Shown here: piece after piece, positions 22,894 to 30,737 of the stretch
Layout: every line of letters begins with the position of its first letter
Numbering within the stretch: the stretch's first letter is position 1
DNA from: Parcubacteria group bacterium GW2011_GWD2_38_12
GTDB taxonomy: Bacteria; Patescibacteriota; Minisyncoccia; GWC2-36-17
Reading direction: 5' to 3'
NCBI GenBank assembly: GCA_000992345.1
Contig: LBUA01000005.1
Coordinates: forward strand, 1 to 37,797
Length of the DNA stretch: 37,797 nt
The notes under the pieces: generated by a model
The model's input: only the letters and a program-made list of their open reading frames with translations
Told to the model about the DNA's origin: nothing
The model's database searches: none
Position numbers and translations under genes: made by a program

Positions 22894-23646
22894 TATTTCC
22901 GGATCATTTTCCGTGATGGCAATAGTATGTTCAAAATGAGCGGATAAACTTCCATCGGAAGTACGATAGCCAAAATGATCGCTACAAGATTTAATATGAT
23001 AATCCCCTATAGTAGTCATTGGCTCAATGGCAAGCACCATTCCCACCTTGAGCTTTTCCCCTTGTCCTTTTTGTCCAAAATTGGGAATCTGTGGATCTTC
23101 ATGAACACCATAACCAACACCATGACCCACCAAATCGCGAATCACCGAAAAACCTGCCTGCTGAACATATTGCGAAATCACAAATCCAATATCTCCAATC
23201 GTATTTCCAACGACTGCTTCTTTTATTCCTTTATACAGAGACTCTTCTGTCGTACTGATTAATTTTTGCGCTTCTTTAGAAATTTCGCCAATAGCAACAG
23301 TAAAAGCCGAATCAGTGCAAAAATTTTTATACCAGATTCCGAGATCAAGGCCTAAAATATCGCCGTCTTTTAAAATTCTTTCCTGGCTGGGAACACAATG
23401 CACAATTTCATCATTTATGGAGGTGCAAAGCGTCGCAGGATATGGCGGCACATTTTTCTCGGATCTGAAATTTTTAAATGACGGCCTTGCGCCAAACTTT
23501 TTAATCAACTCTTCCGCAATCTCGTTTAATCTGGCAGTAGAAATTCCCGGCTTTGCCAAATGCGCGACATTTTGCAAAATCTCCGCTAAAATTTTTCCTC
23601 CCTCGCGGAGCTTTATTATTTCTTCTTTTTCTTTAAATGTAACCAT
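22879..23646 (-). CDS. map: Type I methionine aminopeptidase
   Basis: Removes initiator Met co-translationally. The metal ligands are visible: D in L-G-L-D-L-G-I-W and C-T-D-S-A, H in G-H-G-V-G-Y-G-V-H-E, E in I-E-P-M-T-T and E in F-E-H-T-I-A-I-T-E. 255 residues is normal for the short type Ia form. The ATG overlaps the adk stop (TAATG), showing coupling in the spc-type order secY-adk-map. Confidence 0.97.
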   Translation of the reverse strand: MVTFKEKEEIIKLREGGKILAEILQNVAHLAKPGISTARLNEIAEELIKKFGARPSFKNFRSEKNVPPYPATLCTSINDEIVHCVPSQERILKDGDILGLDLGIWYKNFCTDSAFTVAIGEISKEAQKLISTTEESLYKGIKEAVVGNTIGDIGFVISQYVQQAGFSVIRDLVGHGVGYGVHEDPQIPNFGQKGQGEKLKVGMVLAIEPMTTIGDYHIKSCSDHFGYRTSDGSLSAHFEHTIAITENDPEILTKL

Positions 23647-24317
23647 TATTTTAATCGAGATTTTATTATATCGGATATTTCCCCATGAACTTCTTCCGGA
23701 GTTTTACGCCCGTCAACATCAAATAATAAACCCTTTTCTCTAAAATACTCTATGGCTGGTTCGGTTTTCTTAATATATTCATCAAACCGAAGCTTAAATT
23801 TTTCCGGATCATCAATGGTCCTGATAATAATCTCTCCGCCGCATTTTTTACAGATATTGGAATCATCACCGGCAAGCAGAGGTAGGCCGCACCTGGAGCA
23901 GAGCCTTCTGGATTTTATTCTTTTAAATGCCTCTTCAAAATCAAGATTAACAAAAAAAGCGAAAAGATTGCCTCTGCCGTAAAGCGGCTCCAATTCTTTT
24001 ATTAAAACTTCTGATTCGACCAATCTTTTCGGCGAACCGGAATAAATAATTCCTTTATTTAATTTTTCCAGTTTTTTAGTTTCTTCTATCACCAAATCAA
24101 CAACCCAATCATCGGTGTTTAATAACCCGCTTTCATAAAGATATTTCTCGCGCTGAATAATGGGATTTTCCGCTTTGGCGGGATTATAAATTGCATTTTT
24201 AATAAATTCACTGGTAATAAAATGCACAAGACCAAATTCTTGAGCCAATTTTTCAGCTTGAGTAGTTTTCCCTGAGCCCGGAGGACCCATTAAAAAAATT
24301 ATAATTTTATTTTCCAT
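23646..24317 (-). CDS. adk: Adenylate kinase
   Basis: Interconverts AMP, ATP and ADP. P-loop G-P-P-G-S-G-K-T-T at 11-19. The LID has four Cys (C-S-R-C ... C-K-K-C), so it is a zinc-type LID. Then R-x-I-D-D-P-x-K-x-x-x-R. 223 residues. The NMP-binding part looks divergent (I-T-S-E-F-I-K instead of I-S-T-G-D-x-x-R), and the Y-S-G-S-P-K-R segment replaces the usual L-D-G-F-P-R. CPR adenylate kinases often differ at these places, but AMP specificity may be altered. Confidence 0.9.
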   Translation of the reverse strand: MENKIIIFLMGPPGSGKTTQAEKLAQEFGLVHFITSEFIKNAIYNPAKAENPIIQREKYLYESGLLNTDDWVVDLVIEETKKLEKLNKGIIYSGSPKRLVESEVLIKELEPLYGRGNLFAFFVNLDFEEAFKRIKSRRLCSRCGLPLLAGDDSNICKKCGGEIIIRTIDDPEKFKLRFDEYIKKTEPAIEYFREKGLLFDVDGRKTPEEVHGEISDIIKSRLK

Positions 24318-24349
24318 TTCTTTATTTTCGCAAAAAAAAGAATTTTAAG

Positions 24350-24386
24350 CAAATAAAACAGCGCGCGACTTTCAAGCCGCGCGCTG
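24350..24386 (-). terminator. GC-rich hairpin after secY
   Basis: CAGCGCGCG (24359-24367) pairs with CGCGCGCTG (24378-24386) around a 10-nt loop; on the minus strand TGTTTTATTT follows. It is a moderately strong terminator between secY and adk, so adk-map may be expressed at a lower level. Confidence 0.7.
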
Positions 24387-24420
24387 CATTCTTGGATATT
24401 TGATTTTAGATATTTGATTT

Positions 24421-25686
24421 TTACTCATATTCCACCATCACCATCTGAGCTTGAATCTGTTTTATGATTTCAATAACTACTGAAACCGCGATAAGAAGCG
24501 ATGTGCCGCCAACCGCAAATGTAGAAATGCCGGAAACATCTTTAACGGCGAGGGGTAAAACGGCAATAATACCTAGAAATATCGCTCCACTTAGAGTAAT
24601 TCTCAACATTAAAAAATTCATAAAATCAGTTGTTGATTGGCCTGGACGGATACCCGGAATAAAACCCCCATTTTTTTGCAAATTCTCCGAAATGGTTTTC
24701 GGTTCAAATACGATAGCCGTATAGAAAAAAGTAAACAAAACAACCAATACAAAATAAGAACCGCCATAAATCCACTGATTTTGAGTTAAACTAGTGACTG
24801 TTGCCGCGGCATTTATCAGCCATGTTATTTTCGTAGCCGACAAAAATGACGCGATCATCTGCGGAAACATTAAAATAGATATGGCAAAAATTATAGGCAT
24901 CACACCGGCTTGATTTATTCTAAGCGGCAAATAAGTGGAAGCTCCGCCGTACATCTTATTACCCCTGACTCTTTTAGCATATTGGACGGGAATATTCCTT
25001 TGCGCTTCATTGACTAAAACAACGCCAACAACAACCAAAATAGTAACTATTATAAATCCTGCATAACTCAAAATTTTTCTGGAATCATAAGAAACCAAAG
25101 TTTGTTGAATTCCTATCGGAAAATTAGCAATAATGCCGGCGAAAATCAAAAGAGAAATGCCGTTGCCTATGTTTTTCTCGGAAATCAATTCGCCGATCCA
25201 CATTAAAAATACGGATCCAGCGGTAATAACTATCAAATTAGTGGACAGCGAAAAATAATCCAGATGGCCAATAACTCCTTGACTTTGCAAAAGTTTTATC
25301 AAACCGAAACCCTGAAGTATGGCCAAAGGGACTGTCATTATTCTGCTGATTTGATTAAATTTCTGTCTGCCTTGTTCTCCTGCCTCATGATACCATTCTT
25401 TCAATCTGGGAAATATCATGGTCAAAAGCTGCATTATAATGGAACCGGTAATATACGGGGCAACACCAAGCATAACAATAGATAAATTATCCAAAGCGCC
25501 TCCAGAGAATAAATTTAAAAATCCCAGGAACTGGTTGCCGCCCATCAATGATTTAAGATTCTCTTGATCAACTCCGGGAATTGTAATTTTTGCGGCAATA
25601 CGAAAAATAACAAGCATCGCCAAAACAAAAAATATCTTATTTCTAAGATCGTTATTTTTAAATACTTTTTGGATTGATTCCAGCAT
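24421..25686 (-). CDS. secY: Preprotein translocase subunit SecY
   Basis: Channel subunit of the Sec translocon in the plasma membrane. 421 residues with ten hydrophobic segments. The family segments F-R-I-A-A-K-I-T-I-P-G-V-D at the start, L-G-V-A-P-Y-I-T-G-S-I-I-M-Q-L, R-R-I/R-N-I-P-V-Q-Y-A-K-R loop and P-G-x-R-P-G-Q-S-T near the C-terminal cytoplasmic loop are all seen. ATG 25684-25686. Position after rplO is the classic spc order. Confidence 0.98.
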   Translation of the reverse strand: MLESIQKVFKNNDLRNKIFFVLAMLVIFRIAAKITIPGVDQENLKSLMGGNQFLGFLNLFSGGALDNLSIVMLGVAPYITGSIIMQLLTMIFPRLKEWYHEAGEQGRQKFNQISRIMTVPLAILQGFGLIKLLQSQGVIGHLDYFSLSTNLIVITAGSVFLMWIGELISEKNIGNGISLLIFAGIIANFPIGIQQTLVSYDSRKILSYAGFIIVTILVVVGVVLVNEAQRNIPVQYAKRVRGNKMYGGASTYLPLRINQAGVMPIIFAISILMFPQMIASFLSATKITWLINAAATVTSLTQNQWIYGGSYFVLVVLFTFFYTAIVFEPKTISENLQKNGGFIPGIRPGQSTTDFMNFLMLRITLSGAIFLGIIAVLPLAVKDVSGISTFAVGGTSLLIAVSVVIEIIKQIQAQMVMVEYE

Positions 25687-25766
25687 TGAGAGTGCGAAGT
25701 GAGAAGCGAAGAGCGAAAAGTGTTTTAAAAATTTCTTTTCACTTTCCCCTTTTCACTTATCTCTTT
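25687..25766. repeat. Heptad inverted arrays between rplO and secY
   Basis: AGTGCGA AGTGAGA AGCGAAG AGCGAAA on the left and CACTTTC CCCTTTT CACTTAT CTCTTTT TACTTAA on the right, complementary with mismatches around TTTTAAAAATTTC. Confidence 0.7.
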
Positions 25767-26198
25767 TTACTTAATACTGCCTCCGGCTTTTTCTATTTTT
25801 TCTTTAGCGGATACTGAAATTTGGCAATTTTCCACCAAGAGCTTCTTATTTAAATCGCTATTGCCGAGCAATTTAACTACTGGCAATTGTCCGGTCGCTT
25901 TCTTAATGAGTCCTTTTTCAAGCAGTAATTGGGGAGTTATTTTTTCTCCGCTCTCAAAATGAGCTTCCAGTTTTTTAATATCCACAACTTGAGGCTTTTT
26001 AGATAAAACAATATTTTTAATACCTCTTTGTTTTGGAATTTTTTTCAAAAATTCGCGAAGCGCCGGACGGATTTTATGGCCGGTTCTTGATTTTTGGCCT
26101 TTAGTCCCACGGCCGGAGGTTGTGCCGCGCTTTCCTCCACGACCGATTCTTTTGCGAGGTTTATTTTTTGTTTTTGGTTTTAATTGATGTAATTGCAT
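25767..26198 (-). CDS. rplO: 50S ribosomal protein L15
   Basis: 143 residues. The basic Gly-rich N-terminus (K-R-I-G-R-G-G-K-R-G-T-T-S-G-R-G-T-K-G-Q-K) reaches into 23S rRNA; the C-terminal half has the L15/L18e fold. ATG 26198 begins 4 nt after the rpsE stop, where other bacteria have rpmD (L30). Confidence 0.97.
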   Translation of the reverse strand: MQLHQLKPKTKNKPRKRIGRGGKRGTTSGRGTKGQKSRTGHKIRPALREFLKKIPKQRGIKNIVLSKKPQVVDIKKLEAHFESGEKITPQLLLEKGLIKKATGQLPVVKLLGNSDLNKKLLVENCQISVSAKEKIEKAGGSIK

Positions 26199-26202
26199 GA
26201 TT

Positions 26203-26763
26203 TTAACTTTTAACTTTTAACTTTTTAAGCGCCACCAGTGTCGCTTTGGCAATATTAATTTTATTAGTTGATTTCCCGATAATCTTTCCTGTCACACTGG
26301 AAAATCCCGCCAAATCACAAATAAGGCGCATAGCTCCTCCGGCAATAATACCCCTGCCTTCGGCTGACGGCTTCATGATAACTTTTCCGGCTTTAAATTT
26401 TCCGGACACTTCATGGGGAATTGTTCCTTTAATAATAGGAACAACAACAATATCTTTTTTGGCGGCCCTTACCGCTTTCTCAACGGATAATGTGACGTCA
26501 AGGCCTTTGGCTAGGCCAAAACCCACCTTTCCCTTTCTATTTCCGACAACTACCGAAGATCTAAAACTGAAACGTTTGCCTCCGCCAGTAACGCGAGTAA
26601 CGCGCCTAATCTCAAGAACCTTTTGATCAAATTCATCTCTTGGTTTTTCTGATCTACCAAAACGGCCTCCTTTTTTGGGTCCCATATGTCTCCTGGCTCC
26701 CTCATTAACTGCCGTCGTCGGAGCTTGTTCTGTTTTTTCAATTGTTTTAATTTCTTCAGCCAT
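26203..26763 (-). CDS. rpsE: 30S ribosomal protein S5
   Basis: 186 residues. A charged N-terminal extension of about 45 residues precedes the S5 dsRBD fold (E-I-R-R-V-T-R-V-T-G-G-G-K-R-F-S-F) and the C-terminal domain (G-x-I-A-G-G-A-M-R-L-I). The last residues KKLKVKS are coded by an AACTTTT heptad array that runs on past the stop into the rplO leader (26205-26226). No L30 gene follows. Confidence 0.97.
   Translation of the reverse strand: MAEEIKTIEKTEQAPTTAVNEGARRHMGPKKGGRFGRSEKPRDEFDQKVLEIRRVTRVTGGGKRFSFRSSVVVGNRKGKVGFGLAKGLDVTLSVEKAVRAAKKDIVVVPIIKGTIPHEVSGKFKAGKVIMKPSAEGRGIIAGGAMRLICDLAGFSSVTGKIIGKSTNKINIAKATLVALKKLKVKS
26205..26226. repeat. AACTTTT heptads spanning the rpsE stop codon
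   Basis: Three TTTTAAC units on the plus strand cover the end of rpsE, so the C-terminal tail of S5 is made of repeat sequence. Confidence 0.6.
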
Positions 26764-26820
26764 ATTGATTAGAGTCTATAATAAAAGTTTTCTGATTATT
26801 TATTCTTATTTTTCTATTTT

Positions 26821-27180
26821 TTAGAATTTAAGTCCCTTCTCTCTTGCCGCATCGGCTAATAATTTAATAATGCCGTGGTATTTATTGCCACCTCTATCAA
26901 AAACCACTTTTCCTATATTATTTTCTTTTGCTTTTTTTGCAATTAAAATTCCGACTGCTTTTGCTTTTTCAGAAAATGTACCTTTTGATTTAATTTCAGA
27001 ATCCGATGCCGCAGCCAAGGTCTTTCCAGCTTGATCATCAATTACTTGAACATAAATATGTTGATTTGATTTAAAAACAGAAAGCCGAGGCATCTGGCTA
27101 GATCCGCTTATTCTTGCGCGAATTCTTTTTTTTCGCGCTAACTTATTTGCTATTTTGATTTTCGATATTTTTTTCTGCAT
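26821..27180 (-). CDS. rplR: 50S ribosomal protein L18
   Basis: 119 residues. A basic N-terminus ([12 protein letters not shown]) then the 5S rRNA-binding core ([19 protein letters not shown]) and [10 protein letters not shown] near the C-terminus. ATG 27180. 57 nt before rpsE with no structure of note. Confidence 0.97.
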   Translation of the reverse strand: MQKKISKIKIANKLARKKRIRARISGSSQMPRLSVFKSNQHIYVQVIDDQAGKTLAAASDSEIKSKGTFSEKAKAVGILIAKKAKENNIGKVVFDRGGNKYHGIIKLLADAAREKGLKF

Positions 27181-27208
27181 GCGTTTACAGTATTATTATA
27201 TAAATTTT

Positions 27209-27754
27209 TTATGACGCGGTAGCCGTAGCTTTTTTGCCAGCTTTTCTCCTTATGACTTCACCAAGATAATGGATGCCTTTGCCCTTATATGGCTCCGGTT
27301 TTTTCTCGGCTCTAATATCGGCTGAAATTTGACCAACCAATTTCTTATCAATTCCAGAAATAATTATCACATTTTTCTCAACCTTAAAAACTATTCCCTG
27401 GGGAGCTTTGATAATAATCGGATGAGAAAAACCAAGACTCAAAACCAAATCCGCTCCCCCCAAAACCGCTTTATAACCAACGCCTTCTATCTCAAGTTTT
27501 TTCTCAAATCCCTCGGTAACTCCTTTTATCATATTATTTACAAGCGCCCGGGACAAACCCCAACAAGCAGAAGAATTTTTCGTCTGATTAAAAACAGTAA
27601 AAACAACCTGATTATCGGAGACTTCGATTTTAATCTCTTCGGGTATAATTTGCTTCAACTGCCCCCTTGACCCTTTCACAAAAACTTCTTGGCCATTTAT
27701 TTCAACCGTTACTCCCGATGGTATTTGTATTGGTAGTTTTCCTATTCTACTCAC
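27209..27754 (-). CDS. rplF: 50S ribosomal protein L6 (GTG start)
   Basis: 181 residues from GTG 27754: S-R-I-G-K-L-P-I-Q-I-P matches the universal L6 N-terminus (MSRIGxxPIxIP), so the longer in-frame start at 27790, which would translate a repeat, is rejected. Two L6 domains; the C-terminal G-K-G-I-x-Y signature appears as Y-K-G-K-G-I-H-Y. The GTG follows TTCGCGAAGC, part of a leader shared with rpsC, rpsJ and rplE. No Shine-Dalgarno. Confidence 0.95.
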   Translation of the reverse strand: MSRIGKLPIQIPSGVTVEINGQEVFVKGSRGQLKQIIPEEIKIEVSDNQVVFTVFNQTKNSSACWGLSRALVNNMIKGVTEGFEKKLEIEGVGYKAVLGGADLVLSLGFSHPIIIKAPQGIVFKVEKNVIIISGIDKKLVGQISADIRAEKKPEPYKGKGIHYLGEVIRRKAGKKATATAS

Positions 27755-27840
27755 GCTTCGCGAACAATTTAACAATTTAACTATCAACATTTAATCCGCC
27801 GCGGCGGATCACTTGTTAACCGTTAACTGCTAACTGTTAT
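27755..27840. repeat. rplF leader: heptads around a perfect TCCGCCG/CGGCGGA palindrome
   Basis: TCCGCCGCGGCGGA (near 27793-27806) is flanked by TTAACTG/CTAACTG heptads on the rpsH side and AATTTAA heptads on the rplF side. It ends with TTCGCGAAGC next to the GTG. Nearly the same as 31900-31946 before rpsC. Confidence 0.75.
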
Positions 27841-28230
27841 TTAATATATTTCGCATAAAACCTCTCCGCCCAATTTTCCTGTCTTAGCTTCCTTATCCGT
27901 CAAGAGCCCTTGCGGCGTAGAAATAATCATAGAGCCAAAACCCTGCCTTACAACTTTAATATCATCTACCTTAATATATACTCTTCTTGATGGCTTGCTG
28001 ATTCTTTTTATATCGCTAATCTTTGGCTGATTATCAACATATCTGAGGGTTATCTCGATATATTTTTTAACCTTTTTGCCATTTTTTGAAAAATTGGAAA
28101 TCCAACCACCTTTTTTAAAAATCTTCGCTATTTCAAATTTCAATTTAGAAAACGGAATAAGCACCGTCTCATGACGAGCCATCTGAGCATTCTTTACTCT
28201 TATTAACATGTCTGCTATTGGATCTGTCAT
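27841..28230 (-). CDS. rpsH: 30S ribosomal protein S8
   Basis: 129 residues, M-T-D-P-I-A-D-M-L-I-R-V-K-N-A at the start and G-x-x-I-I-S-T-P-Q-G-L-L-T-D-x-E-A near the end, both S8 signatures. It binds the central domain of 16S rRNA and in many bacteria represses the spc operon. ATG 28230 lies just after the structured element 28231-28412. Confidence 0.97.
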   Translation of the reverse strand: MTDPIADMLIRVKNAQMARHETVLIPFSKLKFEIAKIFKKGGWISNFSKNGKKVKKYIEITLRYVDNQPKISDIKRISKPSRRVYIKVDDIKVVRQGFGSMIISTPQGLLTDKEAKTGKLGGEVLCEIY

Positions 28231-28412
28231 TGTTGTCTAAATTTATAAGTGGAGCCATTGTGTAGCGAAATAAATTTAGCTACAACAATGAGCACCCTGT
28301 TAAATCCTGCTCGCAGGAATTTTGCGAAGCAAAATTATTTAACAGGGCAAGGTTTTATATCCGCTTTTTTAAGTTTATAGCAGTAAACTTAAAAAAGCGG
28401 ACAAAGCCCTTA
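28231..28412 (-). repeat. Modular structured element, copy A (rpsN to rpsH)
   Basis: In transcription direction: GGGCTTTG after the rpsN TAA; hairpin 1, 18 perfect bp (28360-28377 with 28384-28401, loop 6); a three-way junction with no unpaired linkers, P1 11 bp (28295-28305/28337-28347), P2 (28306-28310/28313-28317), P3 8 bp (28318-28325/28329-28336, GAA loop on plus strand); hairpin 2 (28256-28266/28279-28290, one bulge). The hairpin-2 loop ATAAATTTAG (28270-28279) is exactly complementary to CTAAATTTAT (28237-28246), 7 nt before the rpsH ATG. No T-tract follows hairpin 1, so it is not a terminator. Confidence 0.85.
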
Positions 28413-28595
28413 CCAGCTTGATTTTTTTACCCCCGCCAACTCTCCCTTTATTGCCATTTCTCTAAAACAAATCCTGCACAAATCAAAATCACCGATAAAT
28501 CCTCTCCTGCGTCCGCATCTAAAACAGCGATTTACTTTTCTCGTTGAAAATTTCGGTTTCTTTTTCGCTCTTGCGATTACCGATGTTTTTGCCAT
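28410..28595 (-). CDS. rpsN: 30S ribosomal protein S14, zinc type
   Basis: 61 residues from ATG 28595 ([16 protein letters not shown]), the usual length of the zinc-type S14. Two CxxC pairs: C-F-R-C-G-R and C-R-I-C-F-R. An upstream in-frame start at 28619 would translate repeat-element sequence and is rejected. The gene is flanked on both sides by copies A and B of the structured element, and its TAA is part of copy A. Confidence 0.97.
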   Translation of the reverse strand: MAKTSVIARAKKKPKFSTRKVNRCFRCGRRRGFIGDFDLCRICFREMAIKGELAGVKKSSW

Positions 28596-28773
28596 AATTG
28601 TTGAAGTTTTCAAGCTCATTTTGTAGCGAAGAAAATTTCACTACAATTATGAGCACCCTATTAAATCCTGCTCTGCAGGAATTTTGCAAAGCAAAATTAT
28701 TTAACAGGGTAAGGTTTTGTATCCATACCCTCAAATTTTCATTAAAAACTTAAGGGTATGGACAAAGCCCTTA
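28596..28773 (-). repeat. Modular structured element, copy B (rplE to rpsN)
   Basis: Same plan as copy A. Hairpin 1: 28722-28739 with 28745-28762, again 18 bp, sequence different from A, with two G-U pairs in the minus-strand RNA. P1: 28656-28666/28699-28709 with one G-U in that RNA. P2: 28667-28671/28675-28679. P3: 28680-28687/28691-28698. Hairpin 2: 28614-28619 plus 28621-28626 with 28641-28646 plus 28649-28654. The loop GAAAATTTCA (28631-28640) matches TGAAGTTTTC (28602-28611) as a complement in 9 of 10 positions, 6 nt before the rpsN ATG. Confidence 0.85.
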
Positions 28774-29313
28774 TTTCATCAATGGGAATCCAATTAATCT
28801 AAATAACTTCTCTGCCTCTTCTTTTGATTTCGCATCTGTAACAACTGTAATACCTAAACCGAAAATCATTTTTGAAGATTCCAAAACAACTTCAGGAAAT
28901 ACAATATGCTCTTTCACGCCCAATGTCAAATTGCCAAATTTATCCACTGATGACAGTTTAATGCCCCTAAAATCTCTGGTTCTTGGTAAGACAATATTAA
29001 TCAAGCGATCAACAAAATCATACATTCTTTTTCCTCTCAAGGTGACTTTAAGACCGATTTCCAATCCCTTTCTTGTTTTAAAAGACGCTATAGCTTTTTT
29101 TGCTTTTGTTTTAATGGGATTCTGTCCGGTCATCAATGCTAAATCCCTTGCCATCGCCTCAACTGTTTTCGATTCGCGAACAATCCTGCCCGTTCCGATA
29201 TTCACCACCACTTTAGTTATTTTCGGAACAGCCATAACATTAACATAGCCAAACTCTTTTTTTAAAGCCGGGACAACTTCCTTATTATATTTTTCTAAAA
29301 TTCTATGTGCCAT
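28771..29313 (-). CDS. rplE: 50S ribosomal protein L5
   Basis: 180 residues from ATG 29313 (MAHRILEKYNKEVVPALKKEF). L5 motifs: G-Q-N-P-I-K-T-K-A-K-K-A-I-A-S-F-K and the C-terminal T-D-A-K-S-K-E-E-A. It binds 5S rRNA and helix 84 of 23S rRNA. A GTG directly precedes the ATG, at the end of the shared leader TTCGCGAAGTG. The stop TAA runs into structured element copy B. Confidence 0.97.
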   Translation of the reverse strand: MAHRILEKYNKEVVPALKKEFGYVNVMAVPKITKVVVNIGTGRIVRESKTVEAMARDLALMTGQNPIKTKAKKAIASFKTRKGLEIGLKVTLRGKRMYDFVDRLINIVLPRTRDFRGIKLSSVDKFGNLTLGVKEHIVFPEVVLESSKMIFGLGITVVTDAKSKEEAEKLFRLIGFPLMK

Positions 29314-29395
29314 CACTTCGCGAACATTTGACCAGTAACATTGGACATTTGACTAAACCTCGTCAATTGTCAATCGTCAATTGTCAATCGTTATC
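29314..29395. repeat. rplE leader: GTCAATY heptad hairpin
   Basis: GTCAATT GTCAATC GTCAATT GTCAATC (29366-29392 region) opposes TTTGACC/TTGGACA/TTTGACT units around AAACCTC. It ends in TTCGCGAAGTG at the rplE start. Confidence 0.75.
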
Positions 29396-29701
29396 TTATA
29401 TTTCTGCTTTACATTTTTTACAAACCCTGGCTTTACCGCCTTCGCTTATCTTATATCCAACTCTTGTTGGCTTTGAACATTTCGGGCATACAAGCATAGC
29501 ATTGGAAGCGTTAAAAGGTGCTGGAAATTGAATAATGCTCCCCTTCTGTCCTTGTTTCTTCGGGCCTTGGTGCTTCTTTTTGATATTAATACCTTCCGCG
29601 ACAATCATATTTTTCATAGGATAAACCTTAGAAACTTTTGCCTGTTTCCCCTTATCTTTTCCAATCATTATTAAAATGTTGTCTTCTTTCTTTATTTTCA
29701 T
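29396..29701 (-). CDS. rplX: 50S ribosomal protein L24
   Basis: 101 residues. KOW motif near the start (I-K-K-E-D-N-I-L-I-M-I-G-K-D-K-G-K-Q-A-K-V), the L24 continuation (I-V-A-E-G-I-N-I-K-K-K-H), and a C-terminal zinc-ribbon-like part (C-P-K-C ... C-K-K-C). ATG 29701. Confidence 0.97.
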   Translation of the reverse strand: MKIKKEDNILIMIGKDKGKQAKVSKVYPMKNMIVAEGINIKKKHQGPKKQGQKGSIIQFPAPFNASNAMLVCPKCSKPTRVGYKISEGGKARVCKKCKAEI

Positions 29702-29760
29702 AAATGAAGAGTGAAAAGTGAAAAGTGACTTAGAAATCTCTTTATCACTTATCTCTTTTT
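29702..29760. repeat. Heptad inverted arrays between rplN and rplX
   Basis: GAAGAGT GAAAAGT GAAAAGT GACTTAG on the left and TTTATCA CTTATCT CTTTTTT on the right fill the entire gap. Confidence 0.65.
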
Positions 29761-30132
29761 TTAGAGCACTTCCGGAGCCAATGACGCAATTTTTGCAAAA
29801 CCCCTATCTTTAATTTCTTTTGCTATTGGACCAAAAATGCGACCACCCTTAGGCTCTTGAGTATTTCCCTCCAATATCACAACAGCATTTTCATCAAATC
29901 TTATATATGAACCGTCCGGTCTTTTATACGCATTTTTCTGTCTAACAATAACACATCTAACAACATCTTTTTTCTTAACCTGCTTTCTTGGTTCGGCCGA
30001 TTTTACGGAAGCCACCACAATATCGCCGATTTGGGCGTATCTCGCGCCGGAACCCCCAAGCACCTTGAAACAAGCGACTCTTTTCGCCCCGGAATTATCG
30101 GCTACATTTAGTATTGTTCTTAATTGAATCAC
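29761..30132 (-). CDS. rplN: 50S ribosomal protein L14 (GTG start)
   Basis: 123 residues, full family length: [16 protein letters not shown] at the start, [26 protein letters not shown] in the C-terminal half. Starts with GTG at 30132, set in an AAAAGCT/AAAAGTG heptad run; no Shine-Dalgarno. Confidence 0.96.
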   Translation of the reverse strand: MIQLRTILNVADNSGAKRVACFKVLGGSGARYAQIGDIVVASVKSAEPRKQVKKKDVVRCVIVRQKNAYKRPDGSYIRFDENAVVILEGNTQEPKGGRIFGPIAKEIKDRGFAKIASLAPEVL

Positions 30133-30222
30133 ACTTTTAGCTTTTAGCTTTTAACTTTTAGTTTTTAGTCCGCCAGTTGACAGATTCTAACAGCTAACAG
30201 TTATCAGCTAACAGCCCTTGCA
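30133..30222. repeat. rplN leader: heptad hairpin with TCCGCCA core
   Basis: TTTTAGC/TTTTAAC units (30134-30165), then GTCCGCCAGTTGACAGATTC, then CTAACAG/TTATCAG/CTAACAG units. The gap 30223-30278 up to rpsQ shows nothing I recognise. Confidence 0.7.
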
Positions 30223-30278
30223 CAAGCCATTATTTTACACAAAATACTGAAAAATTCAAGTCTTTTCCCGCAAAATTA

Positions 30279-30539
30279 TTAAATCTTCCCAACCACAATC
30301 CATTTCTTATCTTTTGATAACGGCCTTGACTCTTGAATCACAACTTTATCTCCAATGTGGTATTGATTCGTCTCGTCATGCGCTTTGAATTTAGTTGTCA
30401 CATTGTAATATTTCTTATATTTTGGATGTTTTTTCCTCCTAACCACAGCCACAACAACGGTCTTTTGCATTTTATCTGAAAAAACTATCCCCTCAAGCCT
30501 TCTTTTTAATGTTTTTTGTAAGGATTTATTTTTATCCAT
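30279..30539 (-). CDS. rpsQ: 30S ribosomal protein S17
   Basis: 86 residues: [20 protein letters not shown] and the S17 signature ([14 protein letters not shown]-x-K). OB-fold primary 16S rRNA binder. ATG 30539, 8 nt after rpmC. Confidence 0.97.
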   Translation of the reverse strand: MDKNKSLQKTLKRRLEGIVFSDKMQKTVVVAVVRRKKHPKYKKYYNVTTKFKAHDETNQYHIGDKVVIQESRPLSKDKKWIVVGKI

Positions 30540-30547
30540 AATTAAAT

Positions 30548-30733
30548 TTACTTCTTATTGATTATAGTTAAAATTCTCGCTATATCTTTCCTGATTTTTT
30601 GAAATTCTGATGTATCTTTAATATTCTTCACGGATGCGCCAAATCTAAGTTCAAGCAATCTATTTTGCTTTTCTTTCAAAATCTTTATTAATTCTTCTTG
30701 ATTTTTATCCTGTAATTCTTTTTCTTTTGTCAT
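30548..30733 (-). CDS. rpmC: 50S ribosomal protein L29
   Basis: 61 residues, all-helical: [23 protein letters not shown], then [10 protein letters not shown]. Sits at the tunnel exit. Its ATG is 4 nt after the rplP stop. Confidence 0.96.
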   Translation of the reverse strand: MTKEKELQDKNQEELIKILKEKQNRLLELRFGASVKNIKDTSEFQKIRKDIARILTIINKK

Positions 30734-30737
30734 AAAC

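Noticed and set aside
27755-27790. Longer N-termini for L6, S3 and S10 (starts at 27790, 31920, 36139)
   Set aside because: These would translate leader repeats; the universal N-termini of the families begin at the GTG codons chosen.
28360-28401. Hairpin 1 of the structured elements as intrinsic terminators
   Set aside because: After the 3' arm on the transcribed strand there is TATAAAACC-like sequence and no T-tract; genes downstream belong to the same operon.
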